Assembly: GCF_900177645.1 (NCBI RefSeq)
Contig: NZ_FXAO01000011.1
Location: forward strand, 83,737 to 147,736
From: Arenibacter troitsensis
Lineage (GTDB): Bacteria > Bacteroidota > Bacteroidia > Flavobacteriales > Flavobacteriaceae
Reading direction: 5' to 3'
DNA length: 64,000 nucleotides
The translations under genes and the position numbers were made by a program. The notes below the pieces were generated by a model, which saw only the letters and a program-made list of their open reading frames with translations, made no database searches and had not been told where the DNA came from. Shown here piece after piece: positions 7,335 to 17,382 of the stretch; position 1 is the first letter of the stretch, and every line of letters begins with the position of its first letter.

Positions 7335-9452
7335 CTAATTTCTAGGCTTAAAAAACGCGTTAGCCGGAATAATCTCCCTTTCCAGACTTGGACCGCTCCA
7401 TTCCAATTCCAGGGATGATTTTCCCTTCCTAGGGCTTTTATAGTAAATCCTATAAGGATGAAGTCCGGCTTTTAGTTTAATGCTTCCACTTTTGGGCGAG
7501 TTTTGAAAATACCCATAATCGGCATCAACTACTGCTGCATCATGGATCCTAAGAAATGCCGCTGAATTGGCCGATAGGTAAAAAGTATAGTTACCGTCCA
7601 ACGGAACACGAATATACCCCTCAAAGAACATGGCTCCAGAATCATTACCGCTATTTACAGTACCATTCAACTGGTCAACAACACCTGCTTCATACTGGGC
7701 AAGGGTTGCCACTTCCGGTACCCATGGAAATTCGCCCTTAAAGGATTTCCATGAAATGCCGTTTTTCGTTTCCAACTCGTCCACGGCAGGGACAAGAACA
7801 TCATCATAGGGCCTTAATGCCGTAGTATTTGGAATTCGAGACCCTAGAACCTTATCCTTCATATTTTGTTGTAATGTGGCCAGTTTTGGATCATCTGCCA
7901 AGTTGTGGGTCTGTTGTGGATCCTGTAAAACATCATAAATTTCAAAATGATCGTTATGCGATTTGATATCGTATCGGAGGCCAACATAATTTCCAAAGCG
8001 CACCAACTGCATTTGATTACGGGCACGTCCTTGATGTTCTGGTATAAAATCGTCATAGTCCGGTGTCTTTCCTGCTTGAAAATATTCTATATAAATATTG
8101 CTTTCCGGCTGTGTTCCTTTTCCAAGCAAGGAAGGCAATAGTGAGACCCCGTCCGTAATGGCAGGGGCAGGAAGTCCGGCCATTTGAGTAAAAGTGGGCA
8201 TCCAATCATAGGATATACTAGGTGTTTCAATCTTATTTCCTGCCGGAATATGCCCTGGCCACAGTGCCAATGTTGGCATACGCACTCCTCCCTCCAAACA
8301 ATCGCGCTTTATACCATCAAAGGGACCAAAACTTTTGAAAAAAGTAGGGTCTATAGGTTCGTTGGCCAAATAGGATTCCTTGGAAGGACCATTGTCCGAA
8401 GTAAACACTACTATGGTATTTTCATCAATTTTCAAATCCTTGAGCAACTGAAGGATATCGCCCACGGCATCATCTATACGCCTAGTATCCGTAGCATATC
8501 GTTTATACACCTCTGGCCAAGACAATTGGGCAGTTACCGGATCCCCATCATGGTCATAGGTTGCATTGGCATAATCCGGATGCATCCATGAATCCACTAC
8601 TCCCGAAGCCGTGTTGATCATTTTTCCCGGCTCCCCCAACCATTGAAGTCCGCCATTTAATCCACCACCTACCGGATAGGCCTGGGTTGGGAGTTCAAGA
8701 ACGGCATGGGGGGTATCATAGGCCAGATACATAAAAAAGGGTTTTTCACCTTCCTCTCCCTTTTTAAAGTCTACGATCCATTTCTTGGCAGCTGCCGTAA
8801 ATAAATCGGTCGTATAACACTTATCAAGGTCTTCGGCTATATTGACCCTGTTTTCATACACTTCCTTCCTGCCTCTATAAATACCTTCTTTAGGATAGTG
8901 TTCATGGCCATCACCATGGCGTATATAGCCCAAATAATAATCGAAACCGCGATTAAGGGGATGTGCCGTCCAATTGGGTGCCTTACCACCTTTGCCCTGT
9001 AAGCCCCATTTCCCAATGGCAGCAGTGGTATAGCCCGCGGTCTGCAATACGGACCCTAGAGTATGGTTGTTGTCCAAGGCCTTGTCAAACTGATTGTCCC
9101 GTATATTGGCGTGACCCTGACTCCGCCCCAATAAAAGTGAAGCTCTGGAAGGGGCACACACCGGGGCTGCGGAATAATGCTGTGTCATCAACGCACCCTC
9201 TTCCGCCATTCTATCCAAATTGGGCGTATACTCACGTGGATGGGCTGCTCCCTTTTCCTGGGCCCTCATATTCTGAAACAGTACCCCCAAATCCCCGTAA
9301 CCCAAATCATCTGTGAGTATAAAAATAATATTGGGCTTTTTATGTTTCCTATTACCCTCCTCCTTTTCATTCCCTTGGGCCATTACTGTAGTTGTGCCCA
9401 CAATCATCATTAGGGCGAGCATAATTTTTGTAATCGTAGTTCTATAAAGCAT
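7335..9452 (-). CDS. S1-family sulfatase with C-terminal PA14 domain
   Basis: A 705-residue exported sulfatase. A signal peptide (IMLALMMIVGTTTVMA) is followed by the alkaline phosphatase-like sulfatase fold: metal ligands in ILTDDLGYGD (Asp48-Asp49), the maturation motif CAPSR with Cys99 to be converted to formylglycine, GKWGLQG, and FTSDNGPSKE. After about residue 590 there is a PA14-like beta domain (FFEGYIRVPLDGNYTFYL, then HPYRIYY and LELEWSGP), a carbohydrate-binding module type. It hydrolyses sulfate esters, presumably on the PUL substrate, in the periplasm or at the surface. It is downstream of the GH30 gene with a 48-bp gap, so both probably share a transcript. No sulfatase-maturing enzyme is encoded nearby. 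The fusion of PA14 to a sulfatase is known but not common. Confidence 0.93.
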   Translation of the reverse strand: MLYRTTITKIMLALMMIVGTTTVMAQGNEKEEGNRKHKKPNIIFILTDDLGYGDLGVLFQNMRAQEKGAAHPREYTPNLDRMAEEGALMTQHYSAAPVCAPSRASLLLGRSQGHANIRDNQFDKALDNNHTLGSVLQTAGYTTAAIGKWGLQGKGGKAPNWTAHPLNRGFDYYLGYIRHGDGHEHYPKEGIYRGRKEVYENRVNIAEDLDKCYTTDLFTAAAKKWIVDFKKGEEGEKPFFMYLAYDTPHAVLELPTQAYPVGGGLNGGLQWLGEPGKMINTASGVVDSWMHPDYANATYDHDGDPVTAQLSWPEVYKRYATDTRRIDDAVGDILQLLKDLKIDENTIVVFTSDNGPSKESYLANEPIDPTFFKSFGPFDGIKRDCLEGGVRMPTLALWPGHIPAGNKIETPSISYDWMPTFTQMAGLPAPAITDGVSLLPSLLGKGTQPESNIYIEYFQAGKTPDYDDFIPEHQGRARNQMQLVRFGNYVGLRYDIKSHNDHFEIYDVLQDPQQTHNLADDPKLATLQQNMKDKVLGSRIPNTTALRPYDDVLVPAVDELETKNGISWKSFKGEFPWVPEVATLAQYEAGVVDQLNGTVNSGNDSGAMFFEGYIRVPLDGNYTFYLSANSAAFLRIHDAAVVDADYGYFQNSPKSGSIKLKAGLHPYRIYYKSPRKGKSSLELEWSGPSLEREIIPANAFFKPRN

Positions 9453-9500
9453 AAAGCGATTTTTTCTTAAATGATTGAAAATGGTTCGGGCAAATTAGCA

Positions 9501-11054
9501 TTAATCTGCTTTATTAAAAACAAATGTGGTGAGCGATTTACCCAGGACCTGTATTTTACCTTTACCAAATTGAACGTTGGGCATTTTACTAAGATTGTAA
9601 GATTCACTGGTAACATACCTCTCCATTTTGGTATTGGGTGGTAAGGCCACGTTCAATTTTATATCCGTTACGGCATCACTTTGATTTATTGCCACCAGCA
9701 CCAAACTATCATCGGTATTTTTATAGGCGGATAGCAGCACCCCGTCCCTTAAGTTTTCCTCTGTATTATAGGCATCATAGGTAACTGACACCCTTTTGGC
9801 CCCCGGCCTGATAAATCTGGAATAATTACCCAAGGCCCATAGCAATTTGGAGCCATAAAAATCCCCGTCACTTGTCTCCTTGTCAATATAGATTAGTCCG
9901 TCCTTAAAGTCGTATGGGCTCATGGCCAACCACCAATGCCATGCACTGGCATTGGCAATAGTAAGATCGGCATGTATAAGACGGGCTACATATAATGCCG
10001 TAGGCATTCCAAAATCCCTACCTTTTCCCTTAATCTCCTCATTGTTCTCCAAAATACAATATTCGCTCATCCAATATTCCAAGGAAGGGTATTCCACTAA
10101 TTTTTGAGCTATTCGTTCCCTTTCCTTTTTAAGTTTTGAAATATCCCAGGTAGTAAAATAACTATGTGCCGCAATCTTTGGCGCCAAGGATTTTAGATTC
10201 CCCAAATAATTCGGATTTTCAGGATCAAAGAACGATGCAATCTGATTGCTCCTGTTAAGATGTTTTTCTTTCTCCCCGGTTAAATAGTCTATTTGACCGG
10301 CTTCCGTAATTTCAATTTTGGAATCTATTTTATATTGATTAAATACCGAATCGATTACCCTAGTGGCATTGGCCAATTCGTCGTTGTTCCAAGGAGAACC
10401 TTCCTGTCCGCCTTTCCACTCCCATTGAGGTTCATTGAACGGACTTATATAATCGAAATCGATGGCTAAACTATCCTTAAAATGTCGTAATACCCTCGCA
10501 AGAAAGTTGGCATAATCCACATACTTGTCCTGGGATACATTGGCCGCCAATCCATAGTCTGAATGTGCCTTGTTGTTTCTGGTCAATTGTATGGGCGGAC
10601 TATTTACAAACGCTATGAATTGATTCACCCCATTCGCCTTTGCGGCCTGCAGAAACCACTGTTGTCCTGCTTGTTTTTGCCAATCATAATTCCCATTATC
10701 CTGTAAAAAGCCTTCGGCCCTCCTCCAAGGATCCTTAATACCACTTTCTTCACCTTGGGCCATACTTCCTGCCCCAATATTAAATCGCCAAGCCGATAGG
10801 CCGATTCCCCGAGGTGATCCATCCGTATTGCTGTCCAAACTAAACAACCACTCGGACATTGCTTGCTTTTTTTCAATGGGCCATAAGCCCGTAAACTGGG
10901 CAGCCCAAGCATCGGAGGCTGCAAAATTATGAATGGTCTGGAAATGGGTATTCTTATTTATGTAAACCTCTATTGTAGGATTTTCTTGTGCTCCCGCCCA
11001 ATTAAAGGCGCACCAAATGAAGTATAATTTTATCCAATTTTTCATCGCAGCCAT
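9501..11054 (-). CDS. GH30-family glycoside hydrolase (beta-1,6-galactanase-like)
   Basis: A 517-residue secreted enzyme (signal peptide FIWCAFNWAGAQ). It has a TIM barrel with the clan A catalytic pair: Glu208 in SPFNEPQWEW as acid/base and Glu331 in YWMSEYCILE as nucleophile, followed by the C-terminal beta-sandwich typical of GH30. Segments such as GLSAWRFNIGAGS, DPWRRAEGFL and FVNSPPIQLT resemble bacterial endo-beta-1,6-galactanases of GH30, so a galactan-type substrate is inferred. The usual GFGASDAW near the N-terminus reads NFAASDAW here. Two ATG codons (11054 and 11045) are possible; the second gives a shorter signal peptide. The neighbours are sulfatases, which fits a sulfated or mixed galactan target. 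Confidence 0.88.
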   Translation of the reverse strand: MAAMKNWIKLYFIWCAFNWAGAQENPTIEVYINKNTHFQTIHNFAASDAWAAQFTGLWPIEKKQAMSEWLFSLDSNTDGSPRGIGLSAWRFNIGAGSMAQGEESGIKDPWRRAEGFLQDNGNYDWQKQAGQQWFLQAAKANGVNQFIAFVNSPPIQLTRNNKAHSDYGLAANVSQDKYVDYANFLARVLRHFKDSLAIDFDYISPFNEPQWEWKGGQEGSPWNNDELANATRVIDSVFNQYKIDSKIEITEAGQIDYLTGEKEKHLNRSNQIASFFDPENPNYLGNLKSLAPKIAAHSYFTTWDISKLKKERERIAQKLVEYPSLEYWMSEYCILENNEEIKGKGRDFGMPTALYVARLIHADLTIANASAWHWWLAMSPYDFKDGLIYIDKETSDGDFYGSKLLWALGNYSRFIRPGAKRVSVTYDAYNTEENLRDGVLLSAYKNTDDSLVLVAINQSDAVTDIKLNVALPPNTKMERYVTSESYNLSKMPNVQFGKGKIQVLGKSLTTFVFNKAD

Positions 11055-11140
11055 TTACAGATTTTATAGTAGGGGTAAATTGTTTTTAATCTTCATCAAC
11101 ACTTAGAATGTCAGTCATCATTGATGAAACAAATTAATAA

Positions 11141-11172
11141 AAAGAACCCTATACGTAATGATAGGGCTCTTT
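11141..11172 (-). terminator. Intrinsic terminator after the SusCD-sulfatase operon
   Basis: Arms of 12 bp with one mismatch (AAAGAACCCTAT / ATAGGGCTCTTT) enclose 8 bases; read on the minus strand the stem is followed by a T-rich tail. It lies 34 bp after the sulfatase stop and marks the end of the susC-susD-sulfatase transcript. Confidence 0.7.
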
Positions 11173-11205
11173 AAAAACTAAACTAATCTAACTACTAACA
11201 ATTTT

Positions 11206-12696
11206 TTATTCTACACTCAAATAGGTACCCTGATCAAAAGTGAATACGTCGGAAGGTGTCCTTGCCTCCTTGAAAAGCAATTTCATTTCCTCTATAATTT
11301 CCGGGTATTCCTTGGCTATATTATTCTCTTCCCCTATATCGGTATCAAGATCATAGAGTTCCATCTGGTCTTCGGTGGATGCAAAAACATTATATTTTAC
11401 GGCTTTCCAATTGCCTTTTCTAATGGCTTGTCTGCCACCTTTCTCATGAAACTCCCAATACAAATATTCGTGTTTCTTTTGCTCTTTTTCCTCTCCCAAC
11501 AGAGTAGGTAAAAAGGAAACACCGTCTAAGGAAGAGGGCACTTCCATATCGGCAATACTTGCAAATGTGGGAAATACGTCCCAAAATGCAGAAACATGAT
11601 CTGTTCTGGTATTTGGTTTAACATATCCAGGCCATTTAACAATTAGCGGAACCCTGATTCCTCCTTCATAGAGATCCCGCTTGGTACCTTTAAGTGGACC
11701 ATTACTATTAAAATAATCCGGGTCGGCACCACCTTCGGTATGTGGACCGTTGTCTGAAGTAAACATTACTATGGTATTGTCCGCTATGCCCAACTTTTCC
11801 AATTTGGCCATAATCTCACCAACTTGGTTATCCAGTATATGGATCATGGACACAAAGGCGGCGTGGGTTTCCTTCTGTGATTCATAGGGTCCATTTCTAT
11901 ATTCAGGCCCATCATCCACACCCTTATAGGCCTTTTCAGGAGGGAATTTACCTCTGTATTTTTGCATTATTTCCTCTGGAGCTACAAGTTCTGCATGGGG
12001 GATAATAGATGCCACATAGAGAAAAAATGGATTGTCCTTATTGAATTCAATAAAATCCAACGTTTTCTCATGGATAAGCTGGGGAGCATAAATCCCTTTT
12101 TGCTTCCCTGAATTTTCCTCCAACACTAAGGAATCGTTATTGGCCCACAAATGGCGAGGGTAGTAATTATGTCCCAAACGTTGGCAATTGTACCCAAAAA
12201 AAGTATCGAAACCTTGGTTTAAAGGATCGCCTTCCGAACCTGGGTAACCAAGGCCCCATTTACCAAAGACCCCAGTAGCATAACCCGCTTTCTTCAGGGC
12301 TTCCGCCAATGTATAGGTATTATCTGGAATGGGATATTGTCCCTCTGGTTGTATTTCCTTGTTACCACGCACAAAGGTATGGCCGGTGTGCATCCCTGTC
12401 AACAAGGCCGATCTAGATGGGGCACATACCGTACTACCCGAATAATGTTCGGTAAACAGCATTCCCTGGCTAGCCAACTTATCTATGTTGGGCGTTGTAA
12501 ACTTCTGCTGCCCATAGGCGCTTAGATCCCCATAACCCAAATCATCGGCCAATATGTAAATAATATTGGGTTTGGCAGTATTTTCCTGAGCATTGTCAGT
12601 TTTGGTGGACGTTGTTTGCTGCCCCTTGTTTTTACATGAGGACAAGCCAATAATCAATAATAAAAATATAACGAAATAAGAAGACTGTCTCATCAT
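11206..12696 (-). CDS. S1-family sulfatase lipoprotein
   Basis: A 496-residue sulfatase anchored by a lipoprotein signal (FLLLIIGLSSC, Cys21). The catalytic domain shows ILADDLGYGD (Asp51-Asp52), CAPSR with Cys91 as the formylglycine precursor, GKWGLGYPG, and FTSDNGPHTEGGADPD. The order of motifs and the EGGIRVPLIVKWPG segment are typical of arylsulfatase-like S1 enzymes found in marine PULs. The open frame extends upstream to an ATG at 12777 that overlaps susD by 14 bp, but only the starts at 12696 or 12693 place a proper lipoprotein signal at the N-terminus. It is third in the susC-susD operon (67-bp gap), so it is expected to act on the imported oligosaccharide. Confidence 0.93.
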   Translation of the reverse strand: MMRQSSYFVIFLLLIIGLSSCKNKGQQTTSTKTDNAQENTAKPNIIYILADDLGYGDLSAYGQQKFTTPNIDKLASQGMLFTEHYSGSTVCAPSRSALLTGMHTGHTFVRGNKEIQPEGQYPIPDNTYTLAEALKKAGYATGVFGKWGLGYPGSEGDPLNQGFDTFFGYNCQRLGHNYYPRHLWANNDSLVLEENSGKQKGIYAPQLIHEKTLDFIEFNKDNPFFLYVASIIPHAELVAPEEIMQKYRGKFPPEKAYKGVDDGPEYRNGPYESQKETHAAFVSMIHILDNQVGEIMAKLEKLGIADNTIVMFTSDNGPHTEGGADPDYFNSNGPLKGTKRDLYEGGIRVPLIVKWPGYVKPNTRTDHVSAFWDVFPTFASIADMEVPSSLDGVSFLPTLLGEEKEQKKHEYLYWEFHEKGGRQAIRKGNWKAVKYNVFASTEDQMELYDLDTDIGEENNIAKEYPEIIEEMKLLFKEARTPSDVFTFDQGTYLSVE

Positions 12697-12763
12697 TGAA
12701 ATGGTATCATAAATGCCATGGGACAGCTTAAATGCGCCCCATGGCAATAACTTAATTTTGGCA

Positions 12764-14323
12764 CTATCTATACCCATTATTGGTAGGGTCCGACTCCAAT
12801 AAATTTGGATTCAATTCCAACTGATTCTGTGGAATAGGTAATAAAACATGGTAAGGCTGTATGTTGGCAGCAGGATTGTTCCAAGCTCTATGTTGAACCG
12901 TCTTTACCCTGTCCAACAGAATACCCCAACGAATAAGATCCATTCGGCGATGTCCTTCTGCACTAAGCTCAAATTTTCGTTCCTCGTACATGGCTTCCCT
13001 AAATTGAACTTGGGACATACCACTCCAAGGCTGATCTGGCTCAAAAGCGCGCTCCCTTACCTTATTAACATAGGCATAGGCATTGCCCGGGCCATTGGCT
13101 TCGTTTTCAGCCTCAGCTGCCATAAGATAAACGTCAGCTAAACGAAATACGATATAGTTTTCAGGATGATTGCCTCGTAATGAATTTTCCTGGTCCAAAT
13201 TCCAATTTTTACGGAAGTATGGGAAAGATAATTTCCATCCCAAATACTCTGTAACGATGGTAGCATCATAGCGTAAATCCCCATCCTGCCAATTTTCCCT
13301 TAAGGCAAATTCTGGCAAAGGCACTGACCAACCATAACCGGTCATATCTTCATTTCGTTCGCGCAAAAGGCCTTGAAATATATTAACCTTGGAACCGGAA
13401 ACCCCATTTACCACGGTATCCTTATTACGGTTTGCAGGTTCGTCCCTGATACGTGGGTTGTAATCATCTGTTCTTGTAGTAGATAATTCACCTACTAAAT
13501 CTGCCTCAAAATCGATTACAAAAATATATTCATCATTGTATTGGTTACTTGGATCTGATTGATCGAATACATCGGCATAATCATCCAAGAGCCTATGTGG
13601 ACTTTCATCTATTACCTTATCACATTCAATCTTCGCCAATCCCCACTCTTTATCAAAAAGATGATACTTGGCCTTAAGAGTTGCTGCGGCCCATTTAGTA
13701 GCCCTACCCAAATTACTGCCGGAATAGGAAGTTGGCAACAAATCAAAGGCCTTTGCCAAATCTGTTTTCATAGCGCTTCTTATTTCCGCTTTTGGCGTTC
13801 TCCCTAGTATGGACCTTTCTGGTACCGGCAATTGCTCGGTATAAAAAGGAACGTCGCCCCAAAGGTTGGTCAAATGATAATAGGCCAATGCCCTTAAAAA
13901 CAAAAGCTCTCCCACTCTTTGATCCCTGGCTTCTTGCGATAAACTTTCATTACCTTCAATATTGGAGATAAACTCGGTAGTATTATTTACTACACGATAG
14001 AGGTAAATCCAGGTACCATTGCCATCCGCCGTACCTTCTTGAATAAGATAATTGTGTATCTCATTGTTCACATTTCTACTGGCCGCCTGTATGTCGGCAC
14101 CACTAGTGTAATAATTGTCCAATCCACGTTGCGCGTAAAGGTTGTTGTTATGAAACAACCTGTAGACACCGTTTACAGCAAGTTCTGCTTCCTTGTCATT
14201 GGTAAAAAAAGATTCTGGCGTAATCTCGTCCCTTAAATCCTCTTCCAAAAACTTGTCACATGAGCTCAAAACCAATAAGCCCATAAGTAGCATTAAAAAT
14301 TTGCTCGTTATTATAGTTTTCAT
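12764..14323 (-). CDS. SusD/RagB-family starch-binding-like outer membrane lipoprotein
   Basis: A 519-residue surface glycan-binding lipoprotein. The signal LLVLSSC places the lipidated cysteine at residue 22. The body has the helical SusD fold: the N-terminal EEDLRDEITPESFFTNDKEAELAVNGVY segment, TPR-like helices (RVGELLFLRALAYYHLTNLWG), and the C-terminal YLMAAEAENEA, VNKVRERA, ERKFELSAEGHRRMDLIRWG block that defines the family. It forms the lid of the SusC transporter, whose gene ends 11 bp upstream. Together they import oligosaccharides across the outer membrane. Binding residues for a particular glycan cannot be assigned from sequence alone. Confidence 0.96.
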   Translation of the reverse strand: MKTIITSKFLMLLMGLLVLSSCDKFLEEDLRDEITPESFFTNDKEAELAVNGVYRLFHNNNLYAQRGLDNYYTSGADIQAASRNVNNEIHNYLIQEGTADGNGTWIYLYRVVNNTTEFISNIEGNESLSQEARDQRVGELLFLRALAYYHLTNLWGDVPFYTEQLPVPERSILGRTPKAEIRSAMKTDLAKAFDLLPTSYSGSNLGRATKWAAATLKAKYHLFDKEWGLAKIECDKVIDESPHRLLDDYADVFDQSDPSNQYNDEYIFVIDFEADLVGELSTTRTDDYNPRIRDEPANRNKDTVVNGVSGSKVNIFQGLLRERNEDMTGYGWSVPLPEFALRENWQDGDLRYDATIVTEYLGWKLSFPYFRKNWNLDQENSLRGNHPENYIVFRLADVYLMAAEAENEANGPGNAYAYVNKVRERAFEPDQPWSGMSQVQFREAMYEERKFELSAEGHRRMDLIRWGILLDRVKTVQHRAWNNPAANIQPYHVLLPIPQNQLELNPNLLESDPTNNGYR

Positions 14324-14334
14324 ATCTGTATTTT

Positions 14335-17300
14335 TTAAAATTCTAGTTTTACACCTAGGGTTATTGACTTAGCATATGGATATTGACCCGAAGCAAAACC
14401 TTGGGAAACAGAACCAAGTCCGCTACCCGCAGTAAAGGCATTTACTTCTGGATCTCCCAATGTAAAGTCTGACCAAAGGAAAAGATTCGTACCGGTAACA
14501 TAGACATTCATTGCGCTAAATACATTTCCGAGCCCTTTTGCCTCCATAGGAATATTATAATTTAAGGTCATCGTTTTCAATCTCAAATAAGAACCATCCT
14601 CTATGTTCAAATCACTATTAACATTAAATAGACTGTTGGATGGTCCTGCCCTTGGTATATCGGAAGTCTCATTTACACCTGCTATCCAACGTTGCAAAAC
14701 GATAGGGTCTACATTTTGTTCTCCCCTACCATAGTAAGCCGTCTGTGTTCTTACATTCCAAATTTCGGCACCATAGCTACCATGGAAAAACACATCCAAG
14801 GAAAGGTTTTTGTAGGTAAAGGTGTTTCTAAATCCTCCGTAAAAATCCGGTATTGGACTACCAAGTACCTGAAAGTCTTCATCATTAATATTGGTATCAC
14901 CATTAACGTCTTCATATCTTGGACCTCCGATAAATGATCTACCTTGCCTTCCATCGGCAATAATCTCATCAGCAGTTTTATAGGTACCTAGGTATTTAGC
15001 CCCTACAAATGTCGGCAATGCTTCCCCTACAATCAACCTAGCAGAGTTACCTCCTTGATTTCCTGTAGATTGCAATGAAATATATTCCTGATTATCCAAC
15101 TCCAATATCTCACTCTTGTTGGAAGATATACTAAGATTGGACTCCCAAGTAAAATTATCGTTCTGTACGTTTATGGTATTGAGGCCAAATTCGAAGCCCC
15201 TGTTCTCTACAGATCCCAAATTCTGTAATTGGGTAGTTGAATTGGCTCCTACCTGACCAGATAGGGCTACGGATAATAGTAGGTCATCTGTTGTCTTTTT
15301 ATAATAATCGGCCTCAAAGGAAATCCTATTGTTCAAAAATCCAAGCTCCAAACCTATGTCCATTTGCTTGGTTGTCTCCCAGGTTAAACCACTACTGGGC
15401 ACTTGTCCAACAAGTACTCCATTTACCTGAGAACCATTAAAGACAGTAGTTGTATTGGCATAAGTGGCTATAGAATTGTAAGCCGCAACACCTTGTTCCC
15501 CCACAATACCATAACTACCTCTTATTTTAAACCTATTGATCAGGTTGGAATCCATCATAAACTCTTCCTCATCAACGTTCCAAGCTGCACCCACAGAAGG
15601 GAAAAAGGCATATTTATTACCTGTCTCAAATACAGAGGACCCGTCATAACGTCCTACAAGGGTAAGCAAGTATTTGCTTTTGTAACCATAATTGACACGA
15701 CCCAAGAAAGAAGTCAGGGTTCGTTGTCCATATCCAGAACCAACCAGTGCTGTTTCTGAATCACCTAATGCCAAGTTATTAAACGAAACTACGTCATTGG
15801 GAAAATTATCGGCTTCGGCAAACGTACTTTCGTTATTATCTTTCTGCCAGGTAAAACCTCCCAATATTTTTAAGGAATGGTTCCCCAAATCCACGTCATA
15901 ATTTAAGGTATTCTCATTCAATAAACTCTTGGAAAAATTGGTATTGATCCTACCAAAACCACCATTAACACGTTCAGGCAAGATCCCTGGCAAATAATTG
16001 TTCTGCTTAACATAGTTTAACTGTGCACCAAAAGTAGATTTAAAAGAAAGGTTTTTTGCCAATTCATACTCGGCATAGGCATTCGTTATGATTTGGGTAA
16101 CCAAGTCGTGATCCACTCTATGTTGTATATCCGCTTCCGGGTTTCTCTCCAGACCTGCACTTATAGGATTCTCAAAAGAAAAACTACCATCTTCAAGATA
16201 AACTGGTCGTATTGGCAATACGCTGGAAACAATATTGCCATAATCTACTTTGTTGTTCTCAATTTTGTAATGCGTTAAGTTTGTCCGGATTCCGGTCCTA
16301 AGCCTATCGGAAACCTTTACATCCACATTGGTTCTAAAGTTTACCCTTTCCAATCCAGAACCTCTTAACAGTCCCTTTTGATTGTAGTAGTTTCCAGATA
16401 TAAAATAATTGGCATTTTCAGAATTCCCCGTAATGGACAAATCGGTATTGGAAATAGAACCTGGTTGCTCCACCAAATCCAACCAATCGGTTGTCGTAGT
16501 ATTCTCTGGATCCAATACCAATGGCAAAGTTGTATCCGTAAACCCAAAACCATCGGGTCCAGGTACAAATTGATACGATTCATTTTTATAATCGATAAAA
16601 TCCCGTCCGCCCAAAATATTGATACGGTTGGCCGTCTCCTGAATACTTTGGTAATGATTGATTGCGATTACAGGTTTTCCTGGTGCCATACCTTTACCAT
16701 TTTTGGTGGTAATCAAAATAACGCCCGAAGCTCCCCTAGTTCCATAGATTGATAATGCGGTAGCATCCTTTAATATCTCAACAGATTCAATATCGTTGAC
16801 ATTAATAGTATTAAGGTTAAATCCGGTACCTGCAATAAACCCATCCACAACGTAAAGGGGATCATTGTTTCCATTAATGGAACTGTTTCCTCTAATACGA
16901 ATGGTAGCACCGGTACCCGGTGTTCCATTGTTGGATGTAACTTCCACCCCGGTAGCCCTACCCTGTAATGCCTGGTCTACCCTGGCCACTGGCTGGTTTT
17001 CCAGAACATCGGATTTGATCGAAGCTACGGAAGACACCAAATCCTTTTTGGTGGAGGTACCATAACCTATAACCACCACCTCATCCAAAAGGGAAACGTC
17101 TTCCTGAAGCACTACATCAATAGTAGTAGACTTTCCCACCTGAACACTTTGAGCAATAAAGCCCAAATACCTAAATTCCAAAACAGCGCCTTCAGATGCG
17201 GCAATGGAATAATTTCCATCAAAATCCGCAACAGCACCTGTAGTAGTCCCCTTGACCAAAACATTCACCCCTGGAAGAGGCTGACCTGTTTCATCCACGA

Positions 17301-17382
17301 CCGTTCCGCTTATAATTTGCTGAGCTTGAAGCGATACAATACTGAAAAACAGTAGTAACAATAAAATACTTTTTAATTTCAT
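14335..17382 (-). CDS. SusC/RagA-family TonB-dependent outer membrane transporter
   Basis: A 1015-residue TonB-dependent importer. A signal peptide (LLLLFFSIVSLQAQ) is followed by a carboxypeptidase regulatory-like domain (SGTVVDETGQPLPGVNVLVKGT), the SusC signature segment LDEVVVIGYGTSTKKDLVSSV, the plug (GRATGVEVTSNNGTPGTGATIRIRG, NDPLYVVDG, DATALSIYGTRGASGVI) and a long beta-barrel ending in the aromatic-rich SITLGVKLEF. It is the energised pore for oligosaccharide uptake, working with SusD encoded just downstream. It is the first gene of the minus-strand PUL operon and is divergent from the hybrid regulator, which probably controls it from the 294-bp shared region. Confidence 0.97.
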   Translation of the reverse strand: MKLKSILLLLLFFSIVSLQAQQIISGTVVDETGQPLPGVNVLVKGTTTGAVADFDGNYSIAASEGAVLEFRYLGFIAQSVQVGKSTTIDVVLQEDVSLLDEVVVIGYGTSTKKDLVSSVASIKSDVLENQPVARVDQALQGRATGVEVTSNNGTPGTGATIRIRGNSSINGNNDPLYVVDGFIAGTGFNLNTINVNDIESVEILKDATALSIYGTRGASGVILITTKNGKGMAPGKPVIAINHYQSIQETANRINILGGRDFIDYKNESYQFVPGPDGFGFTDTTLPLVLDPENTTTTDWLDLVEQPGSISNTDLSITGNSENANYFISGNYYNQKGLLRGSGLERVNFRTNVDVKVSDRLRTGIRTNLTHYKIENNKVDYGNIVSSVLPIRPVYLEDGSFSFENPISAGLERNPEADIQHRVDHDLVTQIITNAYAEYELAKNLSFKSTFGAQLNYVKQNNYLPGILPERVNGGFGRINTNFSKSLLNENTLNYDVDLGNHSLKILGGFTWQKDNNESTFAEADNFPNDVVSFNNLALGDSETALVGSGYGQRTLTSFLGRVNYGYKSKYLLTLVGRYDGSSVFETGNKYAFFPSVGAAWNVDEEEFMMDSNLINRFKIRGSYGIVGEQGVAAYNSIATYANTTTVFNGSQVNGVLVGQVPSSGLTWETTKQMDIGLELGFLNNRISFEADYYKKTTDDLLLSVALSGQVGANSTTQLQNLGSVENRGFEFGLNTINVQNDNFTWESNLSISSNKSEILELDNQEYISLQSTGNQGGNSARLIVGEALPTFVGAKYLGTYKTADEIIADGRQGRSFIGGPRYEDVNGDTNINDEDFQVLGSPIPDFYGGFRNTFTYKNLSLDVFFHGSYGAEIWNVRTQTAYYGRGEQNVDPIVLQRWIAGVNETSDIPRAGPSNSLFNVNSDLNIEDGSYLRLKTMTLNYNIPMEAKGLGNVFSAMNVYVTGTNLFLWSDFTLGDPEVNAFTAGSGLGSVSQGFASGQYPYAKSITLGVKLEF

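Noticed and set aside
12697..12777. Longer start for the sulfatase at 11206-12696
   Set aside because: It would place 27 non-signal residues before the lipoprotein signal and overlap susD.
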